Shown piece after piece: positions 32,765 to 37,933 of a DNA stretch of 37,933 nt. This stretch comes from an uncultured bacterium (GTDB taxonomy: Bacteria > Cyanobacteriota > Vampirovibrionia > Gastranaerophilales > Gastranaerophilaceae). The stretch lies in assembly GCA_902761735.1 (NCBI GenBank), contig CACWLL010000018.1, positions 1 through 37,933 of the forward strand, read 5' to 3'. The notes below the pieces were generated by a model. It made no database searches, was not told the origin of the DNA, and worked only from the letters and a program-made list of their open reading frames with translations. Position 1 is the stretch's first letter. The number at the start of each line of letters is the position of its first letter. Made by a program: the position numbers and the translations under genes.

Positions 32765-35404
32765 ATGAAAATATCACTAAGGCAAATATTCTTATCCTTC
32801 ACGCTTGTGGTAATTCTTATTACGGCGACATTATACGCAAGTTTTCTTTTTGTATTACCCAAAGCTGCCAATTCAAAAATTGTAAAAACAAAAATTATTA
32901 ACCAAATATATAAAAAAACATCCCTGAAAATTACCGAAGAAGGACTAATTTTAAAAACTTACCCTGATTTACACGTTGATTTGGATATTAAAAATCTGAG
33001 AGCTAACTACAAAAATGCAATTATACCTGCTTTTTCAGTAAACAATCTTTGTTTTATCGGTTCTTTGGGAAAATTAAAGGCAGAAACGCTTACCCTTGAC
33101 GATTTATACATAAATATTCCCGAATTAAACAGAATAAAAATTAAACATAAAAAACATCACAAACCGCAAAAATATAAAAATATTCCGTTCATAAATATAA
33201 AACATGCCGTTGTTATTGTTGAAGATAATAATCAAACAAAATCCTCAGTAGACATTCAAAAACTAAACATAATACCGGCAGATGAAATAAATCATTTTAT
33301 TATTGATACAAAGCTTAAATTCAAAACCAATAAACAAGTTGCCCCGATAGAATTAAGAGGTAACGGAAGGATTTTTTATAACGGGAAAAAACTTGATGCG
33401 AAATGGTTTGACTTAACAACAGGCATTGCTAATTTTCACATCACCGGACTTATATATAACAAAAGGAAAAAATTCGACTTTGTCGTATCCGCAGAAAATC
33501 TTAATGTTGCGGTTTTAAAAGAAGTTTTCCTTACCATTATGAAACGAAGAGACCCTAACAAAAATTTCATTGAAAATTTCTATAATTTTGGGGGAAAAGC
33601 AAATCTTAAATTAAACATTTCTAATAAGGGTATATATGGAACAATTCCGGTCAAAAATTTATCTGCAAAAACCGTAAAATTTGATATTCCGATAATATTA
33701 CCTGATACAGCATTTCTGTTTGAGGGGAACAAAGTCAGTGCAAAAGCCACCGGAACATTCGGCGGAGAAAAAGTTTTTACTGATTTTTATGCCGATAACA
33801 TTTTTCATAATGACAGGATAGTACACGGCACGGTATCCGCAGACGTCGGTAGCGTGTTTGCAAAAACATATATCCCGAATACGGATATATTGAATAAAAT
33901 AAGTCTGAGTGTGAAATATAAAGTTCAGCATCAAAAACCTGAAGTAGAATACTTCGCAGATATACCGATAGGTGCAAACATCTCATATAAAATTGCCGAT
34001 TTAGGGAATTTGGACAAAAACAGAAAAGTTTATGCCAAAACTATAAAAATTGAAGATAACATGTACCTCGATACATACAAATATTTTTTTGAAAACATAA
34101 ATGCCAACAACACTATTTTGGAAGGAAACGGACTATTTGTAAGAGAAAATAATAAATTCCACATGTCTTATATTACAGGGAAAACAAATGGCAGAGCTCC
34201 CGTATCCGTAACCGGCTCTTTTGGGAAATATGTCAAGGACGGCACATTTAGCGGAAACTTAAAATATGATGCGATTAAGGAAAAACTGACAGGACAATTC
34301 AATGTTTACGATACCAAATATCAGAAATTTATTGTAAAAGAAGCCTCGGTTATCGCTGATGATAACACTATGGAAATTAAAGCTAACGGGACTTTTGATA
34401 ACGCAAAATTTGCAGGACTTATCAACCTTGTTAACAGTTTTCACGATAAAATTACAATACACAATATTGAACTATATCTTGAAAAATTTGTTCTCAAAAA
34501 AAGCGAGAAAAAAGCGAAAAGAATTAGTCCTGACATTATAGAAAAAGGCAAAAAAATTGATTGGACAATCGAACATGGCAAAATAATTTTGGATAAATTT
34601 GTATTCAATAAAGTTATAATGGAAAATATTATTCTCAGCGGAACCTTAAAAAATAATATTGTTAAATTTTCAATGCCTGATATAAGCTTTGCTAGCGGTA
34701 AACTTGGTGCAAACGGCAGCTACGACATCAGTAAAAACAACTCGGATATTTGTTTTTATGCAAGAAATATAGATTCTAATGAAGCCGCTGCAATGACTCT
34801 GAATTTAGATAATCAGGTAGAAGGTTTAGCCGATGTTGATGCCCACTTTTTTACCAAAAACAAACTTGAGAAATTAAATGCCGATGTGAAATTTGCGATA
34901 AAGCATGGTGCACTCACAAAACTCGGCAGTCGGGAATTTATAATTAAAAAAGCAAAAGATTCAAATAAAACATATAAATTTAAACTGCCGGACATAACTA
35001 ATATTGAGGAAAAGAGATTTACCGCAATAAAATCCGATATAAACGGCTCATTTAAGGTAAATAATGAAAAATTAAAAGATATAAATATATTTTCAAAACA
35101 CAAATATTTGGCAATATTTGCGGAAGGTTTTTACAACATAGACAGCCAAAACACAAAAATCACAATCTGGGGCAAATTTAATAAGGATGCACAAAAAGGC
35201 ATTAAAATTTTATTCGTGCCACTATCTGTGGTTACAAAAATCGTTTTTCGACCGGAAAAAACAAAAGATATCTACACTCATGAAATTGAAAAAATTCCAA
35301 ACATTGATGCAACAGAAAATCAAACAGAAATATTTAAAGTTTCCTTATTCGGAAATATCAATGACAATTCCAAATTAAAAATAGACTTAAAAAGACTAAA
35401 ATAA
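32765..35404 (+). CDS. AsmA-like envelope protein
   Basis: The 879-residue protein has one N-terminal membrane helix (about residues 9-31, FLSFTLVVILITATLYASFLF), so it is anchored in the inner membrane with the rest outside the cytoplasm. The remainder is long and beta-rich. A typical AsmA opening follows the helix (SLKITEEGLILKTYPDLHVDLDIKNL), there are repeated blocks of the form hydrophobic-Gly/Asn turns throughout, and TGSFGKYVKDGTFSGNL appears mid-protein. AsmA/TamB-type proteins form elongated lipid-conducting bridges between the inner and outer membranes, which supports a diderm envelope. It stands alone with a predicted leaderless promoter. I could not tell which AsmA subgroup it belongs to (AsmA, TamB, YhdP). 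Confidence 0.75.
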   Translation: MKISLRQIFLSFTLVVILITATLYASFLFVLPKAANSKIVKTKIINQIYKKTSLKITEEGLILKTYPDLHVDLDIKNLRANYKNAIIPAFSVNNLCFIGSLGKLKAETLTLDDLYINIPELNRIKIKHKKHHKPQKYKNIPFINIKHAVVIVEDNNQTKSSVDIQKLNIIPADEINHFIIDTKLKFKTNKQVAPIELRGNGRIFYNGKKLDAKWFDLTTGIANFHITGLIYNKRKKFDFVVSAENLNVAVLKEVFLTIMKRRDPNKNFIENFYNFGGKANLKLNISNKGIYGTIPVKNLSAKTVKFDIPIILPDTAFLFEGNKVSAKATGTFGGEKVFTDFYADNIFHNDRIVHGTVSADVGSVFAKTYIPNTDILNKISLSVKYKVQHQKPEVEYFADIPIGANISYKIADLGNLDKNRKVYAKTIKIEDNMYLDTYKYFFENINANNTILEGNGLFVRENNKFHMSYITGKTNGRAPVSVTGSFGKYVKDGTFSGNLKYDAIKEKLTGQFNVYDTKYQKFIVKEASVIADDNTMEIKANGTFDNAKFAGLINLVNSFHDKITIHNIELYLEKFVLKKSEKKAKRISPDIIEKGKKIDWTIEHGKIILDKFVFNKVIMENIILSGTLKNNIVKFSMPDISFASGKLGANGSYDISKNNSDICFYARNIDSNEAAAMTLNLDNQVEGLADVDAHFFTKNKLEKLNADVKFAIKHGALTKLGSREFIIKKAKDSNKTYKFKLPDITNIEEKRFTAIKSDINGSFKVNNEKLKDINIFSKHKYLAIFAEGFYNIDSQNTKITIWGKFNKDAQKGIKILFVPLSVVTKIVFRPEKTKDIYTHEIEKIPNIDATENQTEIFKVSLFGNINDNSKLKIDLKRLK

Positions 35405-35508
35405 TATACCTGTGGCATATATCGGGAAACCGCTTACAATGCCGATTGACAAGAGATTTTTAGCAACGTACAATCAAATAGTATATAACTTGAAGGGAGT
35501 TAAAAAAC

Positions 35509-36213
35509 ATGTTGGATCGAATTCAAATTACTAAAGAAGTAGAAGAAATGTGCGTTGTAAAACGTGGCGTTAAAGGTGAACCGGCTCCTATACCTCAAGA
35601 AGGACAATGGACAAAGTGTAAAGAAATAAAAGACATTTCCGGTTTAACTCACGGTTGCGGATGTTGCGCACCACAACAAGGTACATGTAAATTAACCTTG
35701 AATGTAAAAAATGGCGTTATTCAAGAAGCGCTTGTTGAAACTATCGGATGTTCAGGTATGACTCATTCGGCAGCTATGGCAGGAGAAATCCTTCCGGGCA
35801 AAACAATTCTTGAAGCTTTAAATACAGACCTCGTTTGTGACGCTATCAATGTTGCAATGAGAGAATTATTCTTACAAATCGTTTATGGCAGAACTCAAAC
35901 CGCATTCTCAGAAAACGGCTTGCCGGTTGGTGCAGGACTTGAAGATTTAGGCAAGGGGCTTTGCTCTATGTGTGGTACTATTCACTCTACTAAACAAAAG
36001 GGTGTTAGATACTTGTCATTAACAGAAGGATATATTCTTGAACTTGGCTTAGACAAAAACAACGAAGTTATCGGTTATAAATTTATCAACCTTGGTAAAT
36101 TTATGGATGCTGTTAAAAAAGGTGTTGACCCTAAAGAAGCATTTGAAAAGAATATCGGTACTTACGGCAGATTTGCTGACGCTGTAAAATATATCGACCC
36201 AAGAAAAGAATAA
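35509..36213 (+). CDS. NifU/IscU-like iron-sulfur scaffold protein paired with GGGtGRT
   Basis: The 234-residue protein has an IscU-like core: CGCCAPQQGTCKLTLNVKNG (Cys50-Cys60 region) and ETIGCSGMTHSAAMAGE (Cys81), which parallels the GCGSAIASSS pattern of IscU. Further cysteines Cys110, Cys152 and Cys155 (CSMC) could complete a metal site. This core is joined to extra N- and C-terminal parts, and the protein is longer than IscU (about 128 residues). I recall a family of scaffold-like proteins coded next to GGGtGRT proteins in many anaerobes, always as a pair. AAGGGAG precedes the ATG. It lies 38 bases before the partner gene. The physiological role is unknown, and an Fe-S-containing enzyme or scaffold is the usual guess. 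Confidence 0.85.
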   Translation: MLDRIQITKEVEEMCVVKRGVKGEPAPIPQEGQWTKCKEIKDISGLTHGCGCCAPQQGTCKLTLNVKNGVIQEALVETIGCSGMTHSAAMAGEILPGKTILEALNTDLVCDAINVAMRELFLQIVYGRTQTAFSENGLPVGAGLEDLGKGLCSMCGTIHSTKQKGVRYLSLTEGYILELGLDKNNEVIGYKFINLGKFMDAVKKGVDPKEAFEKNIGTYGRFADAVKYIDPRKE

Positions 36214-36251
36214 TAAGTTGTAAATTACTAAAAGAATAAGGAAATAAAAAA

Positions 36252-37253
36252 ATGGCAAATTTTGAAGGAAAAGACAGACGTGAGTCTACTTTAAAAAAGG
36301 TTTTACCGGAATACGGTTTCAAAAACCTTGATGAAGCTCGTGAATTGTGCTTGTCAAAAGGTATTGACGTAGATGCTATCGTTAAAGGTATTCAGCCAAT
36401 CGCATTTGATAACGCATCATGGGCATACACTTTAGGTTGCGCTATTGCAATCAAAAAAGGTATTACAAATGCTGCAGATGCCGCTGAAGCAATCGGTATC
36501 GGATTACAAGCTTTTGCTGTACCGGGTTCCGTTGGGGACACCAGAAAAGTTGGTCTTGGGCACGGCAACTTAGGTGCTATGCTTTTAAGAGAAGAAACAA
36601 AATGTTTCTGCTTCTTGGCAGGTCACGAATCTTTCGCTGCTGCTGAAGGCGCTATCGGTATTGCAAGAAACGCAGACAAAGTAAGAAAAGAACCTTTGAG
36701 AGTTATCTTGAACGGTTTAGGAAAAGATGCCGCTTACGTTATTTCAAGAATCAACGGGTTCACTTATGTTGAAACAGAATATAACTACAAAACCGGCGAA
36801 TTAAAAATCGTTAAAGAAGTTCCGTTCTCAGACGGGGAAAGAGCAAAAGTTAAATGCTACGGCGCTGATGATGTATCAGAAGGCGTTGCAATCATGATTA
36901 AAGAAGGCGTTGACGTATCTATTACAGGTAACTCAACTAACCCTACAAGATTCCAACACCCTGTTGCCGGCACTTATAAAAAATGGGCAATCGAAAACGG
37001 TAGAAAATACTTCTCAGTAGCATCAGGCGGCGGTACAGGACGTACACTTCACCCTGATAACGTTGCAGCAGGTCCTGCTTCTTACGGTATGACGGATACA
37101 ATGGGAAGAATGCACGGTGATGCTCAGTTTGCAGGTTCTTCTTCTGTTCCTGCTCACGTTGAAATGATGGGCGTTATCGGTATGGGTAACAACCCAATGG
37201 TAGGTGCAACCGTTGCATGTGCCGTTGCGGTTTCTCAAGCTATGAGTAAATAG
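36252..37253 (+). CDS. GGGtGRT-family protein
   Basis: The 333-residue protein carries the defining motif GGGTGRT at 259-265 followed by LHPDN. Other conserved-looking stretches are GSVGDTRKVGLGHGNLGAMLL (about 94-114), FLAGHESFAAAEGAIG and the Gly/Asn-rich C-terminus GVIGMGNNPMVGATVACAVA. It is cytosolic, with no signal peptide. GGAAAT is a poor ribosome site, so it may depend on coupling with the upstream NifU-like gene. Function is unknown. The constant pairing with an iron-sulfur scaffold-like protein suggests the two form a complex. The last 35 bases of this gene are part of a 66-bp tandem duplication that extends into the terminator. Confidence 0.92.
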   Translation: MANFEGKDRRESTLKKVLPEYGFKNLDEARELCLSKGIDVDAIVKGIQPIAFDNASWAYTLGCAIAIKKGITNAADAAEAIGIGLQAFAVPGSVGDTRKVGLGHGNLGAMLLREETKCFCFLAGHESFAAAEGAIGIARNADKVRKEPLRVILNGLGKDAAYVISRINGFTYVETEYNYKTGELKIVKEVPFSDGERAKVKCYGADDVSEGVAIMIKEGVDVSITGNSTNPTRFQHPVAGTYKKWAIENGRKYFSVASGGGTGRTLHPDNVAAGPASYGMTDTMGRMHGDAQFAGSSSVPAHVEMMGVIGMGNNPMVGATVACAVAVSQAMSK

Positions 37254-37350
37254 TTTTATAATTCATAAACACAAAAAGCGATGCGTGCCGTTGCGGTTTC
37301 TCAAGCTATGAGTAAATAGTTTTATAATTCATAAACACAAAAAGCGATGC
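37219..37350 (+). repeat. Exact 66-bp tandem duplication at the GGGtGRT gene end
   Basis: Bases 37219-37284 and 37285-37350 are identical. The unit contains the last codons and stop of the GGGtGRT gene, a short spacer and the 5' arm of the terminator stem (AAAAAGCGATGC). The right end of each unit falls at the tip of that hairpin arm. The second copy re-creates the gene's last codons out of context, so the protein is unchanged. Confidence 0.95.
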
Positions 37351-37371
37351 TATAAGGCATCGCTTTTTTAT
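37339..37371 (+). terminator. Terminator of the NifU-like/GGGtGRT operon
   Basis: A perfect 12-bp stem, 37339-37350 with 37357-37368, loop TATAAG, flanked by A- and T-runs. The 5' arm is the end of the second duplicated unit. The first unit carries the same arm without its partner. It could also end the convergent minus-strand gene. Confidence 0.85.
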
Positions 37372-37497
37372 ACCTTTCACAATAAAGACTTACTGCAAAT
37401 TGGCAGACGGATTTAGGTTTTTGAATAACAGATTTGATAATTTTTTGGTGTCAAAACTTGCACCCAACAAACTCAAAGAGCTTGAATTTTATAATAA

Positions 37498-37933
37498 TTA
37501 ATCACTATTACTTTGATTAACAATACCAAATTGTATTGTTGTATTCCTATTACCACTGACACCTTTCCCCTGTGAAGTATTATTGATTGGTAATATTCTC
37601 GGTTCATACTTGAATGATGTTGTTAATGTTGCGGTTAATTTATTTGATGGTGATATTTCAGCCTGTTTCCCTTTGTTAAAAGGGATTATTCTCGTAAGCC
37701 ATATATCATTATCACCCTTAAATGTTTTATAAATACTGAGTTTATGCGGCTGGTTATTATTATCATAGAATACTGCACCATTTATTACAAGACTACCTCC
37801 TCTACCAAAGCCTTTAGCTTTTGAAAAATCTTCAACATAAATAGTAACAGGATTGCCTATTGAAGCAACTATAATATTATCTATAATTAAATCATCCGAC
37901 AATGCACCTTTCAGTTCATATGTTTTGGGGATA
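37498..37933 (-). CDS. Partial gene of unknown function, truncated by the window edge
   Basis: The C-terminal part of a protein, at least 144 residues visible. A TTG at 37902 has no ribosome site, and the frame stays open to the window edge (translating KTYELKGAL just before it), so the real start lies outside. The visible part is beta-rich with Gly/Asn turns (IGNPVTIYVEDF, GRGGSLVINGAVFYD, NDIWLTRIIPF), resembling a small surface or secreted beta-sandwich. No family is recognised. The terminator at 37339-37371 lies downstream. The stretch 37372-37497 has nothing else I can identify. Confidence 0.55.
   Translation of the reverse strand, partial: IPKTYELKGALSDDLIIDNIIVASIGNPVTIYVEDFSKAKGFGRGGSLVINGAVFYDNNNQPHKLSIYKTFKGDNDIWLTRIIPFNKGKQAEISPSNKLTATLTTSFKYEPRILPINNTSQGKGVSGNRNTTIQFGIVNQSNSD

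Noticed and set aside
37219-37350. CRISPR or phase-variation repeat
   Set aside because: Only two units and no spacer. It is a simple tandem duplication across a stop codon and terminator.

Overview
The window is about two-thirds A+T and reads as the chromosome of an anaerobic, fermentative bacterium with a Gram-negative-type envelope. My best guess is a gut Melainabacterium (Vampirovibrionia, Gastranaerophilales-like). The metabolic support is pyruvate:ferredoxin oxidoreductase, a biotin-dependent Na+-pumping decarboxylase and a GGGtGRT/NifU-like pair. An AsmA-like envelope protein supports the diderm envelope. A set of otherwise unrelated small proteins starts with an Asn/Gln-rich leader ending in a Phe-x-Gly-type motif, which I associate with that lineage from memory. 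No search could be run, so the taxonomy is inference.

Layout. Positions 1-4.9 kb hold a repeat, a DUF6941-like protein, a DUF378 membrane protein and nifJ. Positions 5.0-6.3 kb hold a leader-bearing protein with weak RelA/SpoT-like features. Positions 6.6-9.1 kb are a regulatory operon: a NarL-type response regulator, a sensorless histidine kinase and a sigma-70 factor, each preceded by an RNA-hairpin-forming leader. Positions 9.2-12.6 kb are a minus-strand run: zinc-ribbon/SPFH membrane protein, recN and a DUF486 protein. Positions 12.7-13.3 kb are a tRNA operon (Thr-TGT, Thr-GGT, Tyr-GTA) with a strong promoter, a terminator and a stray tRNA fragment. Positions 13.4-15.3 kb hold a glucan-water-dikinase-like enzyme between palindromic repeats. 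Positions 15.4-17.1 kb hold an exported protein and a PRTase-like protein. Positions 17.2-21.1 kb carry sugar-nucleotide genes for UDP-xylose, UDP-glucuronate and GDP-mannose. Positions 21.1-24.6 kb are an accessory cluster: three leader-bearing small proteins and a calpain-like protease with ten 16-residue repeats. Positions 24.9-29.0 kb are a birA-oadG-oadA-oadB operon in which the ligase sits with its biotinylated target. Positions 29.1-32.4 kb encode a 1094-residue protein with two glycine-zipper segments around Tyr-Ser-Gly repeats. Positions 32.8-35.4 kb encode the AsmA-like protein. Positions 35.5-37.25 kb encode the NifU-like/GGGtGRT pair, followed by an exact 66-bp tandem duplication and a terminator. 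A partial minus-strand gene runs off the right edge.

Together the metabolic genes describe pyruvate and oxaloacetate (or related 3-oxoacid) metabolism coupled to ferredoxin and sodium. The sugar-nucleotide block supplies envelope or capsule polysaccharide. The most interesting material is a group of effector-like proteins: six with a shared short N-terminal leader on different folds, plus the calpain-like and 1094-residue proteins. The last two share a 10-bp-spaced TTTACA direct repeat upstream with the DUF6941-like gene. Several genes appear leaderless or lack a Shine-Dalgarno sequence, and the sigma-factor ribosome site lies inside a predicted hairpin.
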